Origin: a bacterium
GTDB lineage: Bacteria > Zhuqueibacterota > Zhuqueibacteria > Zhuqueibacterales > Zhuqueibacteraceae
Length of the DNA: 64,000 nucleotides
Direction of reading: 5' to 3'
Assembly: GCA_023150945.1 (NCBI GenBank)
Contig: JAKLJX010000004.1
Span: 124,001 to 188,000, forward strand
The first letter of the stretch is position 1. Every line of letters begins with the position of its first letter. The position numbers were made by a program, and so were the translations under genes. Shown piece after piece: positions 56,427 through 64,000 of this stretch. A model generated the notes under the pieces. The model was not told the DNA's origin. It saw only the letters and a program-made list of their open reading frames with translations, and did not search any database.

Positions 56427-58856
56427 CTATTCATACCGCAGCGCTTCCACCGGATTCGTCAGCGCCGCCTTGACCGCTTGATAACTCACGGTCAGCCACG
56501 CGATCACCAGCGCCAGCGCGCCGGCGAGCACAAAAATGGCCGGACTCAAAGTCGTGCGATACGCAAAATCTTGCAGCCATTTGTTCATGGCAACATACGC
56601 GACCGGCGTGGCGATGACAAACGCGACGGCAACGAGCCGGGTGAAATCTTTCGACAGCAAGAGTATGACCTGTTGCACAGAAGCGCCGAGCACTTTGCGC
56701 ACGCCGATTTCTTTGGTGCGCTGCTCGGCGATAAACGACGCCAGGCCGAACAAGCCGAGACACGCAATGAGTACGGCGAGAATCGTGAAGCTGCCGAAAA
56801 TCTTGCTCTGCTGCTCCTCGTTCCGGAAGAGGCGGCCAAAATCTTCATCCAGGAAAAAATAGCGGAAAGGATAACCCGGCTCAAAGGCCGGCCATTTTTC
56901 TTGCAGGAAGGCGATCGTGGCCGGAATATTTTCGGGACGGAGGCGCGCGACGACGTTGACAAATTCGCGCGGCGCAATGCTCATCACCAGCGGCTTGATT
57001 TCGCGGTGCAGCGATTCGAAGTGAAAATCCTTGACCACCCCGATAATGGTGCGCACCTCGCTCTGCGCGGGCGTCGGGCCGATTTGCGTCAGCTTCTTGC
57101 CGAGGGCGCTTTGCGGCGTCATGCCCATGAGCCGCGCCGCCGTCTCGTTGAGGAGGCACGCTTCCGACGTATCGCTGACGAACTCGCGCGAAAAGCCGCG
57201 TCCCGCCGCCACTGCAATCTCCAGCGTACTCAACAAATCCACGCTTCCCCGAAAAATTTGCAGCGGATAAGCCACTTCCTCCGGCGCACCTTCGAGGCGA
57301 TGGGCGGTGTCGTCCTCGATCCGCCCGGGCACGCCGCTCGCGGCCGCAACATTGATGAAATTGGGATTCTGCAAAAGCTGCTCGCGAAAAGCTTCGTAGT
57401 TGCGCAAGCCGGTTGCAGTTTCAATCGGCAGCACCACCACTTGTTCCTTGTTGAAACCGAGGCGTTTGTTGCGCATGTACTCGAGCTGTTGGAAAACCAC
57501 GCCGGTGCCGACGAGCAAAACGATCGAAATCGCAAACTGCAGAACCACCAGCGTGCTGCGCAGCCACGGACTTTTGGCGCCGGCTTTCAGGCTGCCTTTC
57601 AACACCGCGATCGGCTGAAAGGAGGAAAGCACCACGGCAGGGTAGAGGCCCGCCAACACGCCGGTGACCAGTGCGACGCCGGCAAGGCCCGAGGCGAAGC
57701 CAAGGTTCGTAGAAAAGTGCAGCGTCAATTCCTTGTCCGCGAGACGATTGAACGCCGGCAGCAGCAGTTCGATCAGCAAGAGCGCGATGAACAAAGCCAG
57801 GAACGCCAGCAAAACAGATTCGCTGAGAAATTGTTTGACGAGCTGTGTGCGCACCGAGCCGAGCACTTTGCGCATGCCCACTTCCTTGGCGCGGTTGGCG
57901 GAACGCGCCGTGGCCAGGTTCATGAAGTTGATGCCGGCAATCAACAGAATGAACAGCGCAATCGCGGTGAGAATGTAGAGGTAATTGATGTCGCTGGTCG
58001 CGCCGATTTGATTTTCGACGCGGGAATGAAGATAAATGTCCGGCACAGCTTCGAGAAAATACCCCCACTTCGCGCCGGCGGCGATGGCTTGGTCGTAGGA
58101 TTGTCCGAGCACGGCTTCGATCTGCGGGGCCACATATTTCTTGACCAGGCTGGGGAATTTGGCCTCGAGTTGAGCGGGTGAGGTGCCTTCTCGCAACAAC
58201 ACGTAGGTATGATATGAATTGCTGATCCAGCGCGGGTTTTGGCTCTCCGGCCGCGTATTGAGCGCAACCAGCATGTCGAAGCAGAGATGTGAGTTTGTCG
58301 GGAGGTTCTGCAGCACGCCGGTGACTTTGTAGTCGGCGCGGTTGTCGTAGCGCAACACTTTGCCGAGCGGCGCTTCGCTGCCGAAATACTTCTCGACCAT
58401 TGCTTCTGTGATGACGATGCTGTTCGGCTCGGCCAGTGCGGTTTGGGGATCGCCTTGCACAAGTGGAAAACTGAACATGCCCAAGATGCTGGCGTCCGCA
58501 TAGATCAAATGGTCTTCATAGACGCGTTTCTCGCCGTAACTCACCAACACGCGATGCGCCGGCCAGAAGCGGCCAGCGTTTTCCACCTCGGGAAGCTCCT
58601 GCACCAGCGTCGCGGCCATCGGCGCGGAGGTCGTGGCGGATTTGATGAAGCGGCCGCCGATGCCGGCATCCAGTGCGACACGATAAAGTCGCTGAGCATG
58701 TTGATGAAAACGATCATAGCTCGCCTCATGCTGGACGTACAACATGATGAGCGCGCAGCACGTCATGCCGATGGCCAAGCCGGCGATGTTGAGGAAGGAA
58801 TAGCCCTTGTGCTTGCGCAGATTTCGGAAGGCGATTTTGAGATAGTTTTTGAACAT
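56427..58856 (-). CDS. FtsX/MacB-type permease P2 (subfamily A)
   Basis: 809 residues from MFKNYLKIAFRNLRKHKGYS at 58856, with GGAG upstream; an extension to 58898 is unlikely. First periplasmic domain has MVEKYFGSEAPLGKVLRYDN, central motif FMNLATARSANRAKEVGMRK then VLGSVRTQLVKQFLSESVLL, helix 5 LVVLQFAISIVLLVGTGVVF, C-terminal QRTKEIGVRKVLGASVQQVI and NPVEALRYE. Helix 1 includes GMTCCALIMLYVQHEASYDR. A deleted DUF4143 gene copy separates it from P1, in the same position and orientation as the intact copy between P9 and P8. Confidence 0.92.
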   Translation of the reverse strand: MFKNYLKIAFRNLRKHKGYSFLNIAGLAIGMTCCALIMLYVQHEASYDRFHQHAQRLYRVALDAGIGGRFIKSATTSAPMAATLVQELPEVENAGRFWPAHRVLVSYGEKRVYEDHLIYADASILGMFSFPLVQGDPQTALAEPNSIVITEAMVEKYFGSEAPLGKVLRYDNRADYKVTGVLQNLPTNSHLCFDMLVALNTRPESQNPRWISNSYHTYVLLREGTSPAQLEAKFPSLVKKYVAPQIEAVLGQSYDQAIAAGAKWGYFLEAVPDIYLHSRVENQIGATSDINYLYILTAIALFILLIAGINFMNLATARSANRAKEVGMRKVLGSVRTQLVKQFLSESVLLAFLALFIALLLIELLLPAFNRLADKELTLHFSTNLGFASGLAGVALVTGVLAGLYPAVVLSSFQPIAVLKGSLKAGAKSPWLRSTLVVLQFAISIVLLVGTGVVFQQLEYMRNKRLGFNKEQVVVLPIETATGLRNYEAFREQLLQNPNFINVAAASGVPGRIEDDTAHRLEGAPEEVAYPLQIFRGSVDLLSTLEIAVAAGRGFSREFVSDTSEACLLNETAARLMGMTPQSALGKKLTQIGPTPAQSEVRTIIGVVKDFHFESLHREIKPLVMSIAPREFVNVVARLRPENIPATIAFLQEKWPAFEPGYPFRYFFLDEDFGRLFRNEEQQSKIFGSFTILAVLIACLGLFGLASFIAEQRTKEIGVRKVLGASVQQVILLLSKDFTRLVAVAFVIATPVAYVAMNKWLQDFAYRTTLSPAIFVLAGALALVIAWLTVSYQAVKAALTNPVEALRYE

Positions 58857-59000
58857 GGTGTCTCCTTGTCGCAGGTTGCTCGGTCCAGCAACAAGCAACC
58901 AGAATCAGGGATCGCAATCGTGCCGACAAAAAAATCGGGCTTGGCAAGCGGTCAGCCGTTACGTATTGGTGGATCACTCATTCCAAAATGGGCAGCAAAT

Positions 59001-59266
59001 ATGGAATTCCTTTTTCCAAGATTATCCACCGCGCCGAAGCCGAGCTTTTCTCTTTTCGGCCCCAGAGGCGCGGGAGACTCGACCCTTTTGAAACAGCATC
59101 ATGCCGACGCGCTGTGGATTGATTTGTTGAAGTCAGCGTGTCCGTCCGGAAGACCCGCGCCCCCTGTTCGAGTTTCGCAAAGACGATCCGAAAATCCGGA
59201 CCATCTTCTGGTATCGCGGTCACGAAAGACTCTTGATCGACCACGATCAGTGCCTTCCGTGTGAGC
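59001..59266 (+). pseudogene. Internally deleted copy of the DUF4143 ATPase gene
   Basis: It starts like the intact gene at 39261 (FLFPRLSTAPKPSFSLFGPR then GAGDSTLLKQHHADALWIDL). After LLK near 59133-59137 it jumps to the C-terminal part of the intact protein, in another frame: RVRPEDPRPLFEFRKDDPK and WYRGHERLLIDHDQCLPCE. About 290 codons are missing. The Walker A Lys is also changed (GPRGAGDST against GPRGTGKST). The leader TCCAAAATGGGCAGCAAA matches that of the intact gene. It is therefore a duplicate that lost function. Confidence 0.85.
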
Positions 59267-59300
59267 GGCCAAAAGCAGGCGGCAGAGTGCGTGAAGCAGG

Positions 59301-59337
59301 GAGGCGGGTGGCGCTTGAATCTTCCCGCTCCCGCCTC
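59301..59337. repeat. Small GC-rich inverted repeat after P1
   Basis: GAGGCGGG (59301-59308) pairs with CCCGCCTC (59330-59337), 11 bp past the P1 stop. There is no T-run after it on the minus strand, so it is at best a weak terminator or a pause/stability hairpin within the array. Confidence 0.35.
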
Positions 59338-59347
59338 GGCGCTGCTT

Positions 59348-61756
59348 TTATTCGTAGCGCAATGCCTCCACGGGATTGGCGAGCGCGGCTTTGAGCGCTT
59401 GATAGCTCACCGTCAAAAAGGCGATCACCATCGCCAGCAGCCCGCTGAACGCAAACACCCACCAGCCGGGCTCCGTTCGGTAGGCGAATTCCTCCAGCCA
59501 TTTGCGCATGGCGAGGTAGGCAACTGGCGTGGCCAGGCAGAAGGCGATCACCACCAGCCGGGCAAAATCCTTCGAGAGCAACAGGACAACGGCCGACACC
59601 GAGGCGCCCAACACCTTGCGCACGCCGATCTCCTTGGTGCGTTGTTCTGCGGTGAAGGAGGCCAGTCCAAAAAGCCCGAGGCTGGCAACGAAGATGGCGA
59701 GGCCGGAGAACACGCCCAAGATGCGCCCCAGCTTTTCTTCGGACTGGTACAGGGCATTGACCTTGTCATCCAAAAAGGAATATTCCAAAGGATGAGCGGG
59801 GTCGAATGCCTCCCAGGATTTCTGCAGCACGGCGAGCGCCTGCGGCACGCGGCGGGGCTGGAGGCGCACGGCGAGATAATCCATGCCATAGGGCATGAGA
59901 TGAAACGCCGCCGGTGCAATCTGCTCATGCAATCCTCGGAAGTGGAAATCTTTTGCGACACCGATGATCGTGCCAGCTTTGGACCGGTCCGGGCCTTCGC
60001 CCTGCCAGATGAATTTCTTCCCCAGCGCGGCTTCGGCCGAAGCCCAGCCGAATTCTCGCACGGCGGCCTCATTGATAATGAAGGCGGTACTGCTGTCGGC
60101 GGTGAAAGTGGGCGAAAAATCCCGGCCGGCAGCAAGTGCGATACCGAGGGTCTTCATGAAGTCGTAGTCGATTTGAAAAGTGTAGACGATTTGTTCCTTG
60201 TCGTCGGTTGCGCCTTCCACACGCGCGCCGGTTTGCCACCAGCCTTCATCCGCCGGCATGGAAGAGGAAGCAGTCACACTGACGATTGCGGGATTCTGCA
60301 GCAGCTCGGTTTTCAGGGCCGGCCATTTGCGTCTGGCCTCCTGGCCGGTGAGCGGCACGAGCACCACTTGCTCTCTGTCGAAACCGAGGCGCTTGGTGCG
60401 CATGTACTCGAGCTGACGGTAGATGATCATGGTGCCGGCAATCAAGATGATTGAGATGGCGAACTGGGCGATTACCAAAGCCTGGCGTAAGCGTGCGCCC
60501 CCGGTGTGCGGCGTGCGCCGTCCCTTCAAGACCTCGATGGGCTGAAAGCGCGAGAGGAAAAACGCAGGATAGCTGCCTGCCAGAATGCCCGTCACCAGGC
60601 CGATGGCAATAAAACCGACGGTGACGAACGCGTCCTGCAGGTAATGCACTTCCAGTTTCTTGCCGGTCAGTTCATTGAAATAAGGCAGGGAAAATTCCAC
60701 CAGGCCGGCGGCCACAACCAGGGCGATGAAAGCCAGCAGCACCGCCTCGCCGAGAAACTGCGCCATCAGGCCGCGGGCCTGCACGCCCACCATTTTGCGC
60801 ACGCCCACTTCCTTGGCGCGATGCTGCGAGCGCGCGGTTGCGAGATTCATGAAGTTGATGCAGGCAATGGCCAGCACGAAGAAGGCGAGCACCACGAACA
60901 GATAGAGCTGCGTCAGCTTGCCGGACTCGCCGGCGCGGTCATCGAAACCGGAATGCAGATGGATATCCGTGAGCGGCTGCAGATGCAGCGCCGGCTTGGG
61001 AAAACCCGGCGGCGCGGCGGCATAGTGTTTTTGAATAAACGCGGGCAATTTTCCTTCCAGCGCCGCGGCAGAAGTGCCAGGCTGCAGAAGCAAATAGGCA
61101 AAGTAGGAGAACCCCCACCAGTTGTTCAGACTGTGCCCGCCGCCGTTCTCAAAGGCCACGATAAAACGCGGCTGCAGATGGGAGTTGGCCGGTATCTCCG
61201 CCAGTACACCAGTGACCTGAAACTCGCGATTGCCGAACTCCGCCAGCAGTGTCTTGCCCATCGGGTTTTCTGCACCGAAATACTTCTGCGCTGCCTCAAG
61301 GCTCAGCACGATGCCGTGCGGATCACGCAGCGCTGTGGCCGGATCGCCCTGCTGTAGCGGAAAGTCGAACACCTCGAAGAGATTGCCGTCGGCAAAATAG
61401 AATTCATTCTCATAGATTCGCTTTTGCCCAACCGTCACCAATACCCGGCGCGAGGCCTGGCGCAGGCGCACGGCCTGAGCCACTTCGGGATATTCCTGTT
61501 GCAGGGCGGGCGCGATGGGCGCCGCGGTCACCGTCAACGGGTCGCTGATTTTGCCGTCGCGCTCCATCGTCACCAACACGCGGTAGATGCGATCCACCTT
61601 CGCGTGAAAGCGATCGTAACTCAACTCGTGGCGAACGTAGAGCAGGATCAGATAGCAGCAGGCCATGCCGGCCGCCAAACCGGCAATGTTGATAAAGGTG
61701 TAGCCTTTGTGTTTGAGCAGGTTGCGCAGAGCAACTGTGAAATAGTTTTTGAGCAT
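59348..61756 (-). CDS. FtsX/MacB-type permease P1 (subfamily A), first after ATPase 1
   Basis: 802 residues from MLKNYFTVALRNLLKHKGYT. These permeases are inner-membrane proteins that work with a LolD/MacB-type ATPase and a membrane fusion protein to move substrates out of the periplasm or through the outer membrane. Each is a double-length form: helix 1, a MacB-like periplasmic domain (here AAQKYFGAENPMGKTLLAEF near residues 150-170), helices 2-4, helix 5, a second periplasmic domain, helices 6-8. The central motif here is FMNLATARSQHRAKEVGVRK then MVGVQARGLMAQFLGEAVLL, with Met-Val-Gly-Val replacing the usual VLGA. C-terminal QRTKEIGVRKVLGASVSAVV and NPVEALRYE. The toxin-antitoxin pair lies upstream, between it and ATPase 1. 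Confidence 0.92.
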   Translation of the reverse strand: MLKNYFTVALRNLLKHKGYTFINIAGLAAGMACCYLILLYVRHELSYDRFHAKVDRIYRVLVTMERDGKISDPLTVTAAPIAPALQQEYPEVAQAVRLRQASRRVLVTVGQKRIYENEFYFADGNLFEVFDFPLQQGDPATALRDPHGIVLSLEAAQKYFGAENPMGKTLLAEFGNREFQVTGVLAEIPANSHLQPRFIVAFENGGGHSLNNWWGFSYFAYLLLQPGTSAAALEGKLPAFIQKHYAAAPPGFPKPALHLQPLTDIHLHSGFDDRAGESGKLTQLYLFVVLAFFVLAIACINFMNLATARSQHRAKEVGVRKMVGVQARGLMAQFLGEAVLLAFIALVVAAGLVEFSLPYFNELTGKKLEVHYLQDAFVTVGFIAIGLVTGILAGSYPAFFLSRFQPIEVLKGRRTPHTGGARLRQALVIAQFAISIILIAGTMIIYRQLEYMRTKRLGFDREQVVLVPLTGQEARRKWPALKTELLQNPAIVSVTASSSMPADEGWWQTGARVEGATDDKEQIVYTFQIDYDFMKTLGIALAAGRDFSPTFTADSSTAFIINEAAVREFGWASAEAALGKKFIWQGEGPDRSKAGTIIGVAKDFHFRGLHEQIAPAAFHLMPYGMDYLAVRLQPRRVPQALAVLQKSWEAFDPAHPLEYSFLDDKVNALYQSEEKLGRILGVFSGLAIFVASLGLFGLASFTAEQRTKEIGVRKVLGASVSAVVLLLSKDFARLVVIAFCLATPVAYLAMRKWLEEFAYRTEPGWWVFAFSGLLAMVIAFLTVSYQALKAALANPVEALRYE

Positions 61757-61791
61757 ATTCTATCCTCACGCCGCTGCAGGAAATTACCCTA

Positions 61792-61820
61792 TTGACATTG
61801 TGGCAATCTTTCTGTACAAT
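61792..61820 (+). promoter_or_regulatory. Promoter of the toxin-antitoxin pair
   Basis: TTGACA (61792-61797), a 17-base spacer and TACAAT (61815-61820), very close to consensus. It points away from the permease gene. Confidence 0.75.
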
Positions 61821-61833
61821 CTGGTTGTACAAT
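61813..61833 (+). promoter_or_regulatory. Probable operator for antitoxin autoregulation
   Basis: TGTACAAT occurs twice (61813-61820 and 61826-61833). The second lies within the palindrome TTGTACAA (61825-61832) and the first overlaps the -10 box. Antitoxins of the Phd family, with toxin, bind such paired sites and repress their own promoter. That this one does so is inference. Confidence 0.5.
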
Positions 61834-61849
61834 GTTGAAGAGGTGATTC

Positions 61850-62080
61850 ATGCAGAGTATAGCAGTAAGCGACTTTCGTGCAAATCTCATGCAGGTGCTG
61901 AAACAAATAGAACGCGGCCAGGAGATTGCGATTACTTCCCGGGGCCGCGAGATTGCCCGCCTCGTTCCGCCCACGAACGCCATGGAAAAAGCGCGAGAGA
62001 AGCTGGTGGAATTGCGGCAAACTGCCGTGGTATTCGACGTTGTCTCTCCGATCGCTGACGAGTGGGAGGCGTCACGGTGA
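61850..62080 (+). CDS. Phd/YefM-type antitoxin
   Basis: 76 residues. N-terminal Phd/YefM DNA-binding fold: IAVSDFRANLMQVLKQIERG, EIAITSRGREIARLVPP. The C-terminal 30 residues (KAREKLVELRQTAVVFDVVS) are the toxin-binding part. AGAGGTGA precedes the ATG. The gene overlaps the toxin start by four bases (GTGA). It neutralises the PIN-domain toxin encoded next. Confidence 0.92.
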   Translation: MQSIAVSDFRANLMQVLKQIERGQEIAITSRGREIARLVPPTNAMEKAREKLVELRQTAVVFDVVSPIADEWEASR

Positions 62081-62472
62081 TCGTCTTGGACACGCATGTC
62101 ATCATCTGGGATGCGCTGCAGCCCAATCGCCTCTCCAAGCCGGCAAAGCGGGCAATCGCCAAGGCCAATCTGAATGATGGCATCATCTTTTGCGATATCT
62201 CCCTTTGGGAGATCGGCATGCTGATTCAGAAAAAGCAAATTCTGGTGAACACGTCCTACCTCGAATTCATTCAGTTGATTCTTGCCTCTAACCGTTACCT
62301 TGTCAAGCCGATTTCGCCGGAGATCGCAGAACTTGCGACATCGTTCCCTGCCACACTCAGCAAGGATCCTGCCGATCGCCTCATCGCCGCGACCGCGGTG
62401 AGCGAACGCGCCCAACTTGTAACTGCTGATGCCAGACTGAGGAATGCTCCCGAGCTGCAGACCATCTGGTAG
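62077..62472 (+). CDS. vapC: PIN-domain ribonuclease toxin (VapC family)
   Basis: 131 residues from a GTG that overlaps the antitoxin stop, with GGGAGG eight bases before it. PIN acidic residues are visible: Asp5 in VLDTHVIIWDA, Glu in ISLWEIGML, Asp in DPADRLIAATA and Asp in VTADARL. VapC toxins are Mg-dependent RNases that cleave tRNA or rRNA. Its stop is directly adjacent to the stop of ATPase 1 (62473) on the other strand, leaving no base between the two genes. The module splits ATPase 1 from its permeases. Confidence 0.92.
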   Translation: MIVLDTHVIIWDALQPNRLSKPAKRAIAKANLNDGIIFCDISLWEIGMLIQKKQILVNTSYLEFIQLILASNRYLVKPISPEIAELATSFPATLSKDPADRLIAATAVSERAQLVTADARLRNAPELQTIW

Positions 62473-63162
62473 TCAAATCCGCACTTTCTCCGTGAAATTC
62501 TCCGTCACCACGTGCCCATCAAAGAGATGCACGACGCGGTGAGCGAACTCCGCGTAGGCCGGCGAGTGCGTGACCATCACGATGGTGGTACCCGCTTCAT
62601 TCAGGTCGGTCAGCATTTTCATCACCTCATCGCCGTGGGCGGAGTCGAGATTGCCGGTGGGTTCGTCAGCGAGAATTAGCTTGGGCCGGGCCACCACCGC
62701 GCGCGCCACCGCCACCCGCTGCTGCTGGCCGCCGGAAAGCTGCTGGGGAAAGTGATTCTTGCGGTGCATGATTTGCATTTGTTCCAGCACTTCTCCGACA
62801 CGCTTTTTGCGTTCAGCCGTGGACACGCCGAGATAGAACAACGGCAGCTCGACATTCTCATACACCGTCAACTCGTCGATCAGGTTGAAGCTCTGAAACA
62901 CGAAACCGATGTTGGCCTTGCGGGTGTTGGCGCGCTGGCGCTCGGAATACTTCGACACCTCCTGGCCGAGAAAATAGTACTCACCGTCCGAGGGGTTGTC
63001 GAGCAGCCCGATCAGATTCAACAAGGTGGACTTGCCGCAGCCGGAGGGACCCATGATCGCAACAAACTCGCCGGCATTGACCTCGAGGTTGATGTTGTTG
63101 AGTGCCGTGGTTTCGACCTCTTCGGTGGTGTAGAGTTTCTTGAGATTGAGCGTCTTGATCAT
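62473..63162 (-). CDS. ABC transporter ATPase 1 (LolD/MacB type)
   Basis: 229 residues. All motifs are canonical: Walker [11 protein letters not shown]-loop [17 protein letters not shown], signature [14 protein letters not shown], Walker [14 protein letters not shown] and THSP. It should power the FtsX-type permeases downstream. It has AAGGAG before ATG 63162; the frame extension to 63192 runs into repeat DNA. The order fusion protein, ATPase, permeases is typical of MacAB-like exporters. It is the only fully normal ATPase seen for nine permeases. Confidence 0.93.
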   Translation of the reverse strand: MIKTLNLKKLYTTEEVETTALNNINLEVNAGEFVAIMGPSGCGKSTLLNLIGLLDNPSDGEYYFLGQEVSKYSERQRANTRKANIGFVFQSFNLIDELTVYENVELPLFYLGVSTAERKKRVGEVLEQMQIMHRKNHFPQQLSGGQQQRVAVARAVVARPKLILADEPTGNLDSAHGDEVMKMLTDLNEAGTTIVMVTHSPAYAEFAHRVVHLFDGHVVTENFTEKVRI

Positions 63163-63185
63163 TTTGGCTCCTTGTTGCCATTTAG

Positions 63186-63262
63186 CCGTCATCAGTTTTC
63201 AGCAATCAGTCCGCCCGAATTCTGCACGTGACTAACCACTGATCACTGCTTACCAAGCACTG
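63186..63262. repeat. CAGT-type short repeats between the fusion protein and ATPase 1
   Basis: ATCAGTTTTCAGCAATCAGT and ACCACTGATCACTGCTTACC with related units. Same family as the repeats at 42927, 45430 and 53815, and again directly upstream of a gene start. Confidence 0.65.
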
Positions 63263-63263
63263 G

Positions 63264-64000
63264 TTATTTTTTCAAAATCAACTTGTCAATATCCCCAAAG
63301 CTGTCGTAGCTCGAAGTAATCGCCCGTTCGCCTGGCTCCAGCCCTTCCAACACCTCAAACACTTGCGGATTTTGCCGGCCCAGCCGAATGTTGCGCTTCA
63401 CCGCGATCGCGCCGGACTTGTCCACCACATAGACCCACTGGCCACCGGTCTTCTGGTAGAAACCGCCGCGCGGCAGGAGCGTGGCCTCCGCCAGGTCGCC
63501 GAGCTGCAGCCGAATGTGCAGCGTCTGCCCGCGCCGTATGCCGGCCGGCGCCGGGCCGTCGAACTCGAGATCAATGTCGAAACGGCCGTCGCGGATTTCC
63601 GGATAGATCTTTCTGGTGAGGAGGCGGTACGTCTGCCCGGCAAAATCGAACTCACCGGCGAGATCGAGGCTGATGCGCGCCAGATAATGCTCGTCGATGC
63701 CGGCGCGCACCTTGAAACCGTCGAGCACGTCCACCTGGCCGAGGCGCTCACCCGGCGACTTGGACTCGCCGATCTCAGCATTGAGCGAGGTAAGCTGGCC
63801 GGTGATCGGTGCGCGAATGATCATGCTCGCCAGTTTTTGCTTGGTGACCTCGAGATTGGCTTCCATACGCTGCAACGAGCCTTCCAATTGCTGCACCTGA
63901 ATCTCGCGAAACAGCGAGTCCTGCCGGAAGGATTCAACCGCCAGATCGCGGCGGCGGCGATAATACTCGTATTCATCACGGGTCTGCTCGTACTCCTGTT
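63264..64000 (-). CDS. HlyD/MacA-type membrane fusion protein, N-terminus beyond the window
   Basis: The visible 245 residues are the C-terminal part. They start inside a charged coiled coil (QEYEQTRDEYEYYRRRRDLA..QQLEGSLQRMEANLEVTKQKL), then the second half of a lipoyl domain (IIRAPITGQLTSLNAEIGES), a beta-barrel domain (GFKVRAGIDEHYLARISLDL) and the membrane-proximal domain ending GERAITSSYDSFGDIDKLIL. It joins the inner-membrane permease to an outer-membrane channel. The frame is open through position 64000, so the start lies further right. A GTG at 63896 is internal. It is the first gene seen of the ABC locus; no TolC-like gene is visible here. Confidence 0.92.
   Translation of the reverse strand, partial: QEYEQTRDEYEYYRRRRDLAVESFRQDSLFREIQVQQLEGSLQRMEANLEVTKQKLASMIIRAPITGQLTSLNAEIGESKSPGERLGQVDVLDGFKVRAGIDEHYLARISLDLAGEFDFAGQTYRLLTRKIYPEIRDGRFDIDLEFDGPAPAGIRRGQTLHIRLQLGDLAEATLLPRGGFYQKTGGQWVYVVDKSGAIAVKRNIRLGRQNPQVFEVLEGLEPGERAITSSYDSFGDIDKLILKK

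Noticed and set aside
56346-58181. 611-codon plus-strand frame opposite P2
   Set aside because: Despite its length it mirrors the permease codons; P2 has conserved motifs along its full length.
36000-64000. Classification of the permeases as CelR/insertion-type mobile elements because of their repetition
   Set aside because: No transposase, terminal repeats or target duplications; the sequence is plainly FtsX/MacB-like.

Overview
The window is about 60% GC, tightly packed and purely bacterial. It has no rRNA, tRNA, CRISPR array or phage gene. The gene content is most like the FCB group: MacB/FtsX-type permeases in series, a TonB-dependent receptor with a carboxypeptidase-regulatory-like domain, a two-component regulator with WIGT-type propellers, DUF4143 ATPases and a four-helix-bundle (S23-type) protein. 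The high GC suggests a high-GC lineage such as candidate division KSB1 or a relative. That placement is inference from gene content, not a phylogenetic result.

Left part (1-17,400): mixed metabolism and transport. On the minus strand an overlapping operon runs DUF1295 membrane protein, small Cys-rich protein, selD. The selD gene has an in-frame UGA at the catalytic position, so it appears to encode a selenoprotein, and it runs off the left edge. Next come a fused alpha/beta 2-oxoacid dehydrogenase E1 (minus), a DUF2090 aldolase-like protein (minus), an exported SAM hydroxide adenosyltransferase overlapping an ABC exporter (plus), an isocitrate/isopropylmalate dehydrogenase family enzyme (minus), an ATP-grasp ligase with a near-consensus promoter (plus), MgtE (plus), a PAP2 phosphatase (plus), an EamA transporter (plus), an AlkB-type alkane hydroxylase (minus) and a PglC-like sugar-phosphate transferase (plus).

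Middle part (17,400-36,000): five paralogous TPR proteins, four of them long. Each has a signal peptide, a periplasmic TPR region, one membrane helix and a conserved cytoplasmic TPR tail of about 110-130 residues. A 1113-residue TonB-dependent receptor with an extra beta-helix-like N-terminus sits between the fourth and fifth. A histidine kinase with 14 propeller repeats and its LuxR-type response regulator follow convergently, then a lipoprotein amidase and a small unknown protein. I do not recognise the TPR set as a described system. It is one of the two best candidates for something new here.

Right part (36,000-64,000): an ABC export locus on the minus strand, read right to left. The order is membrane fusion protein (cut by the right edge), ATPase 1, nine large (about 790-810 aa) FtsX/MacB-type permeases P1-P9, then ATPase 2. 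Seven permeases form one subfamily and two (P6, P9) another. The series is interrupted by a plus-strand Phd/PIN toxin-antitoxin pair, a DUF4143 ATPase and a deleted copy of it, a frameshifted four-helix-bundle gene, and an NTF2-like secreted protein. Short CAGT-rich repeats and leftover permease 3' ends lie in the gaps, which points to repeated recombination among the paralogues.
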